From: an uncultured Bifidobacterium sp.
GTDB lineage: Bacteria > Actinomycetota > Actinomycetes > Actinomycetales > Bifidobacteriaceae
Assembly (NCBI GenBank): GCA_937874315.1
Contig: CALNAE010000033.1
Span: 1-46,380, forward strand
Direction: 5' to 3'
DNA length: 46,380 nucleotides
The position numbers were made by a program, and so were the translations under genes. The notes beneath the pieces were generated by a model, which worked only from the letters and a program-made list of their open reading frames with translations, was not told where the DNA came from and ran no database searches. Of the stretch, positions 7,771 through 15,789 are shown piece by piece; the first letter of the stretch is position 1, and every line of letters begins with the position of its first letter.

Positions 7771-9465
7771 TTACAAACCCGCGTCGGCGAGCGTGATGTA
7801 ACCGGGGTCGATCAGTTCAGTCTTCAAGTTGCCGGCGCTTATGGCGACGGGTGGTATCAGGACATCGGCCACGGACGCTCCGTTCACCGACTTGATGGTC
7901 ACGAACGACAGATCCCGAACCGGTTTACCCGTGTTCATCGCGTTCGAAAGACGGGCAACATCCGATGTCAGGGCCACACGGTTCTCCATGCCGGTCATCC
8001 ACTGTTTGCCGTTGACGATCTGCGGCAGACCGCTGATATAGGCACCATACCCGGTGATGATCGGCCAGCGGGCGTTGACCTCCTCCTCCGTTTTATCGGT
8101 GCCGCCGTTTCCCGTGGAATCGCTTCTGCGTGCCGGCTTGGGCACCGAGAACCTCAACAGGTCCTTTTTGCCGGCGATGTTGTTGACGATGCCCGATACC
8201 GAGATCGAAGGATTGATGTCCGCCGACGTACCCGTGTACTGGAGCGACTCGAGTTCGGTGACGACGCCAGAGGCGACAGCGTCGTTCATGGCGATGATGC
8301 CATCGACCCTGGTGTGCGTCTGTGATGCAGCGGTCATGCCCAACCGTTTGCCCAGCGTGTTCTCCACCAGATTGGTCTTGCTTGCGTCGAAGGCGAATGA
8401 CCGCCAATCGCGCTGCGTCGTTTTGGTGGTGAGCTTGCCCGACGGGCTGATCACCTTCCCGGCGCGAATATAGGGTCCAAGCACGTCGAATATGCCGACG
8501 AAGGAGTCCTCGGCGAATGAGGTATCGCTGCCCTGAGCCGTGTCGTGCGGCAGAAGAATCTCAATGGATTTTGGGTTGTCGGCAGTGGCCTTGTTCAGCG
8601 CCAGTTTGTTGACCATCTGTTGGGCCTGCATGGCGCCAATTTGTCGAGCCGTTGACGTTTGGATGAACGCGTCGGGCGTGAATCCCTGGATGGTATTCGA
8701 CAACACGACGATATGCATGCCGGAGTTTCGAGCCAGCGTCAGCGCCGTGACGAGACGCTGACCGGCCTCGGCGTCGGTCGACGTCTCGTCGGGCTGCCGG
8801 CCATCGCTCGAGGAATCCGATGTGGTGGGAGCGGAGGACGAGGACCGAGAGGACCCGGCGGCGATCTTGTCGCTGGTCCAGGTGAGGGGATGGCTGGCGT
8901 AATCGCCGTATTGCCGTGTCGTGGCCTGCACCGTTGTCAGCGGTGCGACGATCAGTGTGGTATCGGCCGCGGAGTTTTCCGTCTCGCTTGAGGAGGTGGA
9001 TGATGATCGCGAAGAGGACGACGACCGGGTGGATGTTGTCGCGGAGTCGGATGAGGACGAGGTTGGCGACGGGGCCGAGGTCGAAGAGGTCGAAGAGGAC
9101 GAAGAGGACGAGGTCGATGAAGAGATGGCATTGACGATATAGTCCTGAATGTCCCTGCTCTGGGCATCCAGGCTGCCTGATGTCTTCGTGGTGATGTCCT
9201 GCTCAGCCAAGCCCTGCTTCTTCAGCGCCTTCGTCAGCTCCGGGACGAGCTTGGCCCATTTGGACAGCGGAGTCTGCTGCGAGATCGTCAGTCCATCGGA
9301 AGGCACGAATATGGCCACTCGGCCGTGCGAGGTGATTTCGGATGAACTCGAGGACGTCGGGGAAGCCGTATTTCCGGTGGAACAGGCCGTAAGCCCGGCC
9401 AGCATCCCAGCGGCCAGGATCAACGCCAGTAGAGAGCCGGGCCAGTGTCTGCGTTGAACTGCCAT
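7771..9465 (-). CDS. Sugar-binding-like periplasmic-binding-protein-fold lipoprotein with serine-rich inserts
   Basis: A 564-residue exported lipoprotein: signal peptide, lipobox L-T-A-C with Cys28, a serine-rich spacer, then a periplasmic-binding fold of the XylF/RbsB group. Strand motifs such as V-A-I-F-V-P-S (about 50-56), T-L-I-V-A-P-L (170-176), H-I-V-V-L-S-N and D-G-I-I-A-M-N-D-A-V-A-S-G are visible. Two serine/threonine-rich tracts, 115-161 and 204-221, interrupt the first lobe and probably form exposed loops. The start at 9465 is chosen over 9570 because AAAGGACG precedes it and the signal peptide begins there. No ATPase or permease adjoins, so it is an orphan. It may be a sensor or surface-display protein, or may serve a transporter encoded elsewhere. 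Ligand unknown. Confidence 0.75.
   Translation of the reverse strand: MAVQRRHWPGSLLALILAAGMLAGLTACSTGNTASPTSSSSSEITSHGRVAIFVPSDGLTISQQTPLSKWAKLVPELTKALKKQGLAEQDITTKTSGSLDAQSRDIQDYIVNAISSSTSSSSSSSTSSTSAPSPTSSSSDSATTSTRSSSSSRSSSTSSSETENSAADTTLIVAPLTTVQATTRQYGDYASHPLTWTSDKIAAGSSRSSSSAPTTSDSSSDGRQPDETSTDAEAGQRLVTALTLARNSGMHIVVLSNTIQGFTPDAFIQTSTARQIGAMQAQQMVNKLALNKATADNPKSIEILLPHDTAQGSDTSFAEDSFVGIFDVLGPYIRAGKVISPSGKLTTKTTQRDWRSFAFDASKTNLVENTLGKRLGMTAASQTHTRVDGIIAMNDAVASGVVTELESLQYTGTSADINPSISVSGIVNNIAGKKDLLRFSVPKPARRSDSTGNGGTDKTEEEVNARWPIITGYGAYISGLPQIVNGKQWMTGMENRVALTSDVARLSNAMNTGKPVRDLSFVTIKSVNGASVADVLIPPVAISAGNLKTELIDPGYITLADAGL
9077..9112. repeat. 9-bp in-frame tandem repeat inside the serine-rich tract
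   Basis: Four near-identical units (GAGGTCGAA twice, GAGGACGAA, GAGGACGAG) lie end to end within the lipoprotein gene. Units are multiples of three, so gain or loss would lengthen or shorten the Ser/Thr tract without a frameshift. Confidence 0.6.
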
Positions 9466-9647
9466 GAAACGTCGTCCTTTTGCTCTTGCCGATATCGTTG
9501 CACGCCGATTGTAGTATCCCGCAACGATAGGGCGACATTCCCCGGATATGGGCGATTCAAGCCGTGCCAAGCAACACCCCGAACGACTGACCTACGATAC
9601 CGCCATCGCCGACGAACGAGACGCGGGCCTTGCCCCGGGTCGAGTCG

Positions 9648-10871
9648 TCAGCGCGGCTGCCGCACGGCGCGGTCAAGATTCTGGGCCAGCGCGTCCATGA
9701 AGCCGGTGGTGTCCAACCACGGCGTGTCCGGTCCGACCAACCTTGCCAGATCCCTGGTCATGCTGCCGGACTCGACCGTGGCGATGATGGTGTGCTCGAG
9801 AATCTGCGCGAACCGTGCCACGTCGGGGGTGTCATCCAGCTTGGCGCGGTGCTTGAGACCGCCGGTCCACGCGAAGATCGATGCGATCGGATTGGTCGAA
9901 GTCGTCTCGCCGGCCTGCCAACGACGGTAATGCCGGGTGACCGTGCCGTGCGCGGCTTCGGCCTCGACCGTCTGACCATCCGGGGTCATGAGCACCGAGG
10001 TCATGAGGCCCAACGAGCCGAATCCCTGGGCCACGCTGTCGGACTGCACGTCGCCGTCATAGTTTTTGCATGCCCAGATATAGCCGCCGTGCCATCTCAG
10101 GGAGCTGGCGACCATGTCGTCGATCAGCCGGTGCTGATAGGTCAGGCCTTCGGCCTCGTACCGTTCGCGATATTCCGTTTCGAAGATCTCGGCGAACAGA
10201 TCCTTGAACTCGCCGTCGTAGGCCTTGAGAATCGTGTTCTTGGTCGACAGATAGACCGGATAGTGCCGCAGCAGCCCGTAGTTGAAGCATGCACGGGCGA
10301 AACCGCGAATGGATTCATCGAGGTTGTACTGGACCTGTGCGACGCCCTTGCCGGGGTAGTCGAAGACCACATGTTCGGTGGGAGCGCTGCCATCCGCAGG
10401 CGTAAACGTGACCGTCAATCGCCCGGGGCGGTCGATCTTGAAATCCGTGGCCTTGTACTGATCGCCGAAGGCGTGTCTGGCGATGACGATTGGCTGCGTC
10501 CACGCCGGCACCGGGCGGGGAATATTGGAGATGACGATGGGCTCGCGGAAGATCGTGCCGCCCAAGATGTTTCTGATGGTGCCGTTGGGGGATTTCCACA
10601 TCTTCTTGAGCCCGAATTCCTTGACGCGTGCCTCATCGGGCGTGATGGTGGCGCATTTGATACCTACATGCTCGCGTTTGATCGCCTCGGCGGCATCGAT
10701 GGTGACCTGATCATCGGTTTCATCACGATGTTCGATGCCCAGATCGTAGTAATCCAGATCGATGTCAAGATAGGGCAGGATCAGTCGATTCTTGATGTCC
10801 TTCCAGATGACGCGTGTCATTTCGTCGCCGTCGAGCTCTACGACTTTGCCTTCGACCTTGATTTTGGGCAT
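9648..10871 (-). CDS. icd: NADP-dependent isocitrate dehydrogenase, eukaryote-like homodimeric type
   Basis: A 407-residue enzyme that oxidatively decarboxylates isocitrate to 2-oxoglutarate with NADP. The N-terminal part (G-D-E-M-T-R near 16-21, C-A-T-I-T-P-D-E, M-W-K-S-P-N-G-T-I-R-N-I-L-G-G-T) closely matches animal and yeast cytosolic IDH rather than E. coli Icd. Substrate-binding Thr, Ser and Arg residues of S-P-N-G-T-I-R are present. AAAGGAGATCGGT precedes the ATG at 10871, which decides this start over a long upstream extension. The gene diverges from guaB3. In an organism with an incomplete citric-acid cycle it mainly supplies 2-oxoglutarate and NADPH for glutamate synthesis. Confidence 0.95.
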   Translation of the reverse strand: MPKIKVEGKVVELDGDEMTRVIWKDIKNRLILPYLDIDLDYYDLGIEHRDETDDQVTIDAAEAIKREHVGIKCATITPDEARVKEFGLKKMWKSPNGTIRNILGGTIFREPIVISNIPRPVPAWTQPIVIARHAFGDQYKATDFKIDRPGRLTVTFTPADGSAPTEHVVFDYPGKGVAQVQYNLDESIRGFARACFNYGLLRHYPVYLSTKNTILKAYDGEFKDLFAEIFETEYRERYEAEGLTYQHRLIDDMVASSLRWHGGYIWACKNYDGDVQSDSVAQGFGSLGLMTSVLMTPDGQTVEAEAAHGTVTRHYRRWQAGETTSTNPIASIFAWTGGLKHRAKLDDTPDVARFAQILEHTIIATVESGSMTRDLARLVGPDTPWLDTTGFMDALAQNLDRAVRQPR

Positions 10872-11045
10872 ACCGATCTCCTTTGTCGATTCCATTGTTG
10901 TGGAGGCGCAAAATTCATCCTGTACACAGTATGTCACGGCCATGTAAATCCTAAGGATGACACGCTTCACCATGTGATATCGGATGTGCCGCGCATCGAG
11001 CGGGCATGCGCCGCACGGCCTGTCGAATTCGTCACAACCGGGCAT

Positions 11046-11059
11046 TACCTTGGAAGCTA
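11046..11059 (+). promoter_or_regulatory. Candidate leaderless -10 element for guaB3
   Basis: TACCTT (11046-11051), seven bases, then ATG at 11059. Spacing matches that seen before rpe, garA and the second acyl-CoA synthetase. The intervening GGAAG could alternatively act as a weak ribosome-binding site. Confidence 0.35.
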
Positions 11060-12183
11060 TGTCTCAGGAAATAGAAATCGGTTTGGGCAAAAAGGGACGC
11101 CTTGCGTACTCCCTCGATGATGTGGCCATCGTTCCTTCCCGCCGCACGCGCGATCCGGAAGATGTGTCCACTTCGTGGCAGGTGGATGCCTACGAGTTCG
11201 GCATCCCGGTGATAGCGGCGCCGATGGATTCCGTGACCAGTCCCGCCACGGCCATCGCCATGGGGAGGTTGGGGGCCTTGGGTGTGCTGGATCTCGAGGG
11301 ACTGTGGACCCGGTATGACGATCCGCAGCCGCAGCTCGATGAGATCGCCAAACTCCCAGCGCAGGCCGCGACTGCCCGCATCCAGGAGATCTACCGCGCG
11401 CCGATCAGGGCCGAACTCATCACCAAACGATTGCATGAGATTCGTGATGCCGGCGTCACCGTGGCCGCTGCCCTGTCTCCGCAGCGGACGCAGGAATTCT
11501 ACGGCACGGTCGTCGAGGCCGGTGTGGATCTGTTCGTCATCCGCGGCACGGCGGTTTCCGCCGAGCATGTTTCCAGCGGGCACGAGCCGCTGAACCTCAA
11601 GAAGTTCATCTATGATCTGGACGTCCCGGTTATCGTCGGGGGCGTGGCGAATTACACCGCGGCCCTGCATCTCATGCGCACCGGCGCGGCCGGCGTGCTG
11701 GTGGGCTTTGGCGGCGGGGCCGTTTCGGCGACGCGGGACACCATCGGTGTCGAGGCCCCCATGGCCACTGCGATCGCTGACGTGGCGGAGGCGCGGCGAG
11801 ACTATATGGACGAGTCCGGCGGACGGTATGTGCAGCTTATCGCCGATGGCGGAATGGGCACCTCGGGGAGCTTCGTGAAGGCTTTGGCGTTGGGTGCCGA
11901 CGCCGTGATGCTGGGCGCGCCTTTGGCCCGGGCCACCGAGGCTCCCGGTCAGGGCAAGCACTGGGGCGCCGAGGCTCGGCATGAGACATTGCCGCGCGGA
12001 TTCCGCACCGACGTCGGTACCGTGGGCTCATTGGAACAGATTCTGTTCGGGCCTAGTCATCGGGCCGACGGCACCATCAACTTCATCGGCGCGTTGCACC
12101 GTGCCATGGCATCCACCGGATACGTCGACGTGAAGAATTTCCAACGCTGCCAGGTCGTGGTGACGCCGACGCGCGCGATGTGA
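11059..12183 (+). CDS. guaB3: GuaB3-family IMP dehydrogenase-related protein
   Basis: A 374-residue TIM-barrel protein of the IMPDH/GMP reductase superfamily, lacking the CBS pair found in catalytic GuaB. N-terminal G-L-G-K-K-G-R-L-A-Y and P-M-D-S-V-T-S mark the GuaB3 branch. The loop that carries the catalytic Cys in IMPDH reads G-F-G-G-G-A-V-S-A-T-R at about residues 216-226, with no Cys. It should bind a purine nucleotide, but classical IMPDH chemistry is unlikely; some GuaB3 proteins have been reported as GMP reductases. The start at 11059 is supported by family N-termini. Divergent from icd; the next gene is a Rv3235-like protein. Confidence 0.85.
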   Translation: MSQEIEIGLGKKGRLAYSLDDVAIVPSRRTRDPEDVSTSWQVDAYEFGIPVIAAPMDSVTSPATAIAMGRLGALGVLDLEGLWTRYDDPQPQLDEIAKLPAQAATARIQEIYRAPIRAELITKRLHEIRDAGVTVAAALSPQRTQEFYGTVVEAGVDLFVIRGTAVSAEHVSSGHEPLNLKKFIYDLDVPVIVGGVANYTAALHLMRTGAAGVLVGFGGGAVSATRDTIGVEAPMATAIADVAEARRDYMDESGGRYVQLIADGGMGTSGSFVKALALGADAVMLGAPLARATEAPGQGKHWGAEARHETLPRGFRTDVGTVGSLEQILFGPSHRADGTINFIGALHRAMASTGYVDVKNFQRCQVVVTPTRAM

Positions 12184-12200
12184 TTATCCACATATCCACA
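12184..12200 (+). promoter_or_regulatory. DnaA-box-like pair
   Basis: TTATCCACA (12184-12192) matches the bacterial DnaA-box consensus exactly, and the last A begins ATATCCACA (12192-12200), one mismatch from consensus. The pair begins right after the guaB3 stop codon. It could titrate DnaA or regulate the next gene; chance is possible for a 9-mer. Confidence 0.4.
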
Positions 12201-12254
12201 ATCCGCATTCGTCGATTTGACTGGCGGTACCGTGCCGTGGTGTCCTTGTAACGG

Positions 12255-12275
12255 CCGGTTTCAAAGGGGAACCGG
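12255..12275. repeat. Small inverted repeat after guaB3
   Basis: CCGGTT (12255-12260) and AACCGG (12270-12275) can pair across nine bases, with some further GC pairing outside. It sits midway between guaB3 and the next gene and may be a weak terminator. Confidence 0.3.
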
Positions 12276-12311
12276 TGCCGTACCGAGCGGGCGAGCGGGG
12301 AGGTTCCATCC

Positions 12312-12797
12312 ATGACACAGCAGGCCGTTGTGCCATTCGACGAGCGGGGGCGGTCTCGGCTTGCCTCGTTCGACGGTGAAATCCACGTCGAATTATCGCG
12401 GATTCCCGTGCACTATCACATCTGCTCGTGGGATGCCATCGAGACGGATTGCCATATGCTGGCCATGTCGGTGTGCCGCATCGCCTGCGCCACCGCGGAT
12501 GCCGTGCGCGGAAGACCGGTCCCCGCACCGATTCGGCGGTATCTTTCGGAGCCGTGTCTGCGTAAACTCGCCAACGTTTCGGCCTTGCTGGATTACCATC
12601 TGCAATCGCATCCGGATTTGAAAATCAGCTTGAAACGACCGCCGGCGATACCGATGCTGATCAATGGCACGTTCACCAGCGCCAAAAAATTGGATGCCGT
12701 CGTCATGCTGGCCCTGGGGAAAACGCATTACTGGGTCACCTTGGTCTTCGAACAGACCGGCAGCCGTTGGGTGTGCAACCACGCCGACATGGGGTGA
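12312..12797 (+). CDS. Rv3235-family protein, function unknown
   Basis: A 161-residue soluble protein without signal peptide or membrane segment. The pattern of a helical N-terminal half (A-D-A-V-R-G-R-P-V-P-A-P-I-R-R-Y) followed by a small beta-rich C-terminal part ending in W-V-C-N-H-A-D-M-G resembles the actinobacterial Rv3235/DUF6459 family, in which a conserved Trp-containing strand lies near the C-terminus. In mycobacteria that gene is near secA; here it follows guaB3. A GGGGAGG sequence about nine bases before the ATG supports the start. No function is known; family assignment rests on pattern memory. Confidence 0.65.
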   Translation: MTQQAVVPFDERGRSRLASFDGEIHVELSRIPVHYHICSWDAIETDCHMLAMSVCRIACATADAVRGRPVPAPIRRYLSEPCLRKLANVSALLDYHLQSHPDLKISLKRPPAIPMLINGTFTSAKKLDAVVMLALGKTHYWVTLVFEQTGSRWVCNHADMG

Positions 12798-12846
12798 GGG
12801 TCAGGGAATGCGGCCTATGTTCACCGAGTGAAACGGGCGCATGGTT

Positions 12847-12860
12847 TATAGTGGAGCATA
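12847..12860 (+). promoter_or_regulatory. Candidate leaderless -10 element for acyl-CoA synthetase copy 2
   Basis: TATAGT (12847-12852) is followed by seven bases and the ATG at 12860. GGAG at 12853-12856 is only three bases from the ATG, too close for a normal ribosome-binding site, which favours leaderless expression. Confidence 0.45.
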
Positions 12861-15031
12861 TGTTGCGCGAATATGCAGTCGATGACATTCGACCCACGAC
12901 CGAAAAGGACACCATCTATTCGTTATTGGCCAATCGTGCCGCCCGGAGCGGCGATGATCTGATAGCCCAATGGCAGGATGACCGCCGCGCCTGGCAGAGT
13001 GTCAGCGCCGGCGAGATGCTGACACGTGTGCGTGAGGTGGCCAAGGGGCTGCTGGGACTGGGCGTCAAGGCGGGGACCATGGTCGTCATCTATTCCGCCA
13101 CCTGTTATCAGTGGGGCGTGGTGGATTTTGCGTGTGCGGCGATCGGTGCCGTTTCCGTGCCGATTTACGAGACCGATTCCCCGAAACAGGCCGAATCGAT
13201 TGTCTCGGATGTCGAGCCCTTGGTGGCTTTTGCAGGCGATGCCGCGCACGCGCAGACGCTTGAGGAGATCAGGCAGGACCAGCCCGGGTTTAATTACGTG
13301 TTCAACTTCGAGGCCGAGGGGTTGGATGCCGTGGCTGATTTCGGCACATCCGTCAAGGATGATGAGTTGAATCGCGCCATCGACAGGGTATCCGCCAGCG
13401 ATATGGCGACCATCGTCTACACCTCCGGTTCGACCGGGAGGCCCAAGGGAGCCATGCTGTCGCATCGCAATTTCACCCATATCGTCTATGACGGTTACGA
13501 GGTGCTCGACGAGATGCTGTATCAGCCCTCGAGACTGATGCTGTTCCTTCCCTTGGCGCATTGCTTCGCGCGCTACATCCAGTATGTGGCGATCGGCGCC
13601 CAAGGCGTGGTCGGATATGTGCCGAACGCCGGTCATCTGCTGGCGGATATGCGCAGTTTCAAGCCCACCTATCTGCTGGGTGTGCCCCGTGTCTTCGAGA
13701 AGGTGTACAACGCGGCCTCGCAGAAGGCCGGCAACGGGATGAAAGGACGGATCTTCGCCAATGGGTCCAAGCATTTCATCCAATGGTCCAAGGAGGAAGG
13801 CGAAGGCAAGATCCACTCGACGTTGGACAGGCTGCGGCATGCCTTCTACATGAACGCGATCGGTTCTTCGATCCATTCGGCCTTAGGCTCCAACATGAAG
13901 TATCTGGCGTGCGGCGGGGCTCCGATGGATGCCGACCTGGCGCATTTCTTCAACGGTTTCGACGGCATCACGTTTATCCAGGGATATGGCATGACCGAAA
14001 CTGCCGCTCCCTGCGTGGTGAACTTCGAGGATGCCAATCGAGTCGGTTCCGTCGGCAAACCCGGACCGGGAATCACGGTCAGGCTCGCGGATGACGACGA
14101 ACTGCTGATCAAGGGCGACAACGTGTTCCTCGGCTATTACAAGCAGCCCGAGCTTACCGCCGAGGTACTCGATGACGATGGTTGGCTGCGCAGCGGCGAT
14201 CTGGGGGAGATTGACGATGATGGTTTCGTCTACATCACCGGAAGGAAAAAGGACATCATCATCACCGCCGGTGGCAAGAACATCAGCCCGGCGCCGATGG
14301 AGAACACCATCGGAACCTGCCCGATCGTGTCGCATGTCGTGGTGCTTGGCGATGGCAAGCCTTTTGTTTCGGCCCTGATCGCCCTCGACGCCGAGATGGT
14401 GTATTCGTGGCTCATTCAGCGCGGGATGGACGGCGACATGCCCATGGAACAGATCGCCAGGAACGACGCCGTGCGTGCCTACGTTCAGCAGTATGTGGAT
14501 CAGGCGAACGGCAGCGTGTCGCGTGCCGAGTCGGTTCGTAAATTCATCATCCTCGATAAGGATTTCAACGAGCAGGATGAAACGCTCACTCCAAGCATGA
14601 AGGTGGTGCGTCCCAAGGTGCTGCAGCGGTATGCGAGTCTGATCAACGATGTCATGTATGCTCCGCGCACACAATCCAGGCAGCCGACCGCCACGGTCAA
14701 GATCTTCGACAAGACCAGCGAGACCGTCAAACAGGCGTCGGAATCGGTCAAGCAGGCTTCCGAGAACGTCCGACAGGCTTCCGAAACCGTCAGCCCCAAG
14801 GTGCGTCAGGCTTTGGAACAGGCTAAGGAATACATCAACAAGCGCGCGCAGGACGTCGAAGAGGGGCAGGACGGGTCTGATACGCTCGAGAATGAGACAG
14901 CTCAGCGCATCTCGAACGAGCGTGCCGAGCGCAAGGCGCGGCCGGGGCGTGATGAACATACGCACGCACGGTCCCATTCGAAGCACGACGAGCCGCATGA
15001 CGGTCATTCCCCGGCGGCGGGTTCACACTGA
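12860..15031 (+). CDS. Long-chain acyl-CoA synthetase (AMP-binding), copy 2, with repetitive C-terminal tail
   Basis: A 723-residue acyl-CoA ligase. Y-T-S-G-S-T-G-R-P-K-G near residue 187, G-Y-G-M-T-E near 375 and G-R-K-K-D near 465 place it with the copy at 5892. After the enzyme domain (about 1-605) comes a 115-residue tail: four seven-residue repeats of the type S-E-T-V-K-Q-A, an amphipathic helix, then an acidic and finally a His-rich tail. The heptads look like a coiled coil or a membrane-surface helix, as in lipid-binding proteins. The start at 12860 fits a leaderless promoter. The adjacent peptide deformylase is probably expressed from its own ribosome-binding site. Function as fatty-acid activation is firm; the tail's role is unknown. 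Confidence 0.9.
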   Translation: MLREYAVDDIRPTTEKDTIYSLLANRAARSGDDLIAQWQDDRRAWQSVSAGEMLTRVREVAKGLLGLGVKAGTMVVIYSATCYQWGVVDFACAAIGAVSVPIYETDSPKQAESIVSDVEPLVAFAGDAAHAQTLEEIRQDQPGFNYVFNFEAEGLDAVADFGTSVKDDELNRAIDRVSASDMATIVYTSGSTGRPKGAMLSHRNFTHIVYDGYEVLDEMLYQPSRLMLFLPLAHCFARYIQYVAIGAQGVVGYVPNAGHLLADMRSFKPTYLLGVPRVFEKVYNAASQKAGNGMKGRIFANGSKHFIQWSKEEGEGKIHSTLDRLRHAFYMNAIGSSIHSALGSNMKYLACGGAPMDADLAHFFNGFDGITFIQGYGMTETAAPCVVNFEDANRVGSVGKPGPGITVRLADDDELLIKGDNVFLGYYKQPELTAEVLDDDGWLRSGDLGEIDDDGFVYITGRKKDIIITAGGKNISPAPMENTIGTCPIVSHVVVLGDGKPFVSALIALDAEMVYSWLIQRGMDGDMPMEQIARNDAVRAYVQQYVDQANGSVSRAESVRKFIILDKDFNEQDETLTPSMKVVRPKVLQRYASLINDVMYAPRTQSRQPTATVKIFDKTSETVKQASESVKQASENVRQASETVSPKVRQALEQAKEYINKRAQDVEEGQDGSDTLENETAQRISNERAERKARPGRDEHTHARSHSKHDEPHDGHSPAAGSH

Positions 15032-15083
15032 TCGCCGTCGTGCAACAACCCACCAGCGTTATGGTCAATGAGGAGAGATAGTT

Positions 15084-15572
15084 ATGCCCATTCGTGAGAT
15101 CCGTGTCGTTCCAGATCCCGTTCTTCGCACCGTCTGCGATCCGATCGCGACGATCACGCCGGCGATACGTCATATGGTTCAGGATCTGCTGGACACCGTG
15201 GACGACCCCGGCCGAGCCGGGCTTTCGGCGAATCAGATCGGCATCGGACTGCGCGCTTTTTCCTACAATATCGAGGGTAGAGTCGGCTATATCCTCAACC
15301 CGGTGATCGAGGAGACCAGTGGCGAACAGGATGGCGAGGAGGGATGCCTGTCCGTTCCCGGATTGTGGTATCCGACCCGGCGCGCCGATTATGCTCGCGC
15401 CCGTGGCATCGATCTTGATGGCAAGACAGTGGTGTTGGAGGGACGTGGCGTGATGGGCCGGATGTTGCAGCATGAATGCGATCATCTCGACGGTCATATT
15501 TACCTCGACCGACTGGAAAAGGACGTGAGGCGTCAGGCCATGCGGCAGTTGCGTTCCGGTGGTTCTCGCTGA
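15084..15572 (+). CDS. def: Peptide deformylase
   Basis: A 162-residue metal hydrolase that removes the N-formyl group from new polypeptides at the ribosome exit. The three family motifs are present: G-L-S-A-N-Q-I-G (46-53), E-G-C-L-S (86-90, metal ligand Cys88) and H-E-C-D-H (130-134, metal ligands His130 and His134, catalytic Glu131). Motif I has S-A-N instead of the common A-A-P or A-G-P. GAGGAGAGATAG precedes the ATG. It lies 200 bases ahead of rpsB, close to other translation genes. Compact length, without the long C-terminal helix of Gram-negative enzymes. Confidence 0.94.
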   Translation: MPIREIRVVPDPVLRTVCDPIATITPAIRHMVQDLLDTVDDPGRAGLSANQIGIGLRAFSYNIEGRVGYILNPVIEETSGEQDGEEGCLSVPGLWYPTRRADYARARGIDLDGKTVVLEGRGVMGRMLQHECDHLDGHIYLDRLEKDVRRQAMRQLRSGGSR

Positions 15573-15789
15573 CCGCGTTATCGGTGATAGCGGGGTTGTG
15601 CTATCGTACTATGCTGTATGTCGACTGGGTCTGTGCGGTGTCGTGTGACGCATGGATTCAACGCATCATGGTTTCAATCAGACATACGATATCGCGTCAT
15701 GCCCGCGACGGTCTGTGTCGGTCGGCTCCCCGGAGTTGCACGCAGATGCGCATGACCAGGCAAGAACCGACATGAAAGGTAGTTCTACT

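Noticed and set aside
8890..9130. Possible frameshift or pseudogene in the serine-rich part of the binding lipoprotein
   Set aside because: The frame continues without stop through both tracts into well-formed strands of the binding fold, so the inserts look genuine.
9630..11120. A 496-codon plus-strand frame opposite icd
   Set aside because: The minus strand encodes isocitrate dehydrogenase with a strong ribosome-binding site; the plus frame lacks recognisable motifs.
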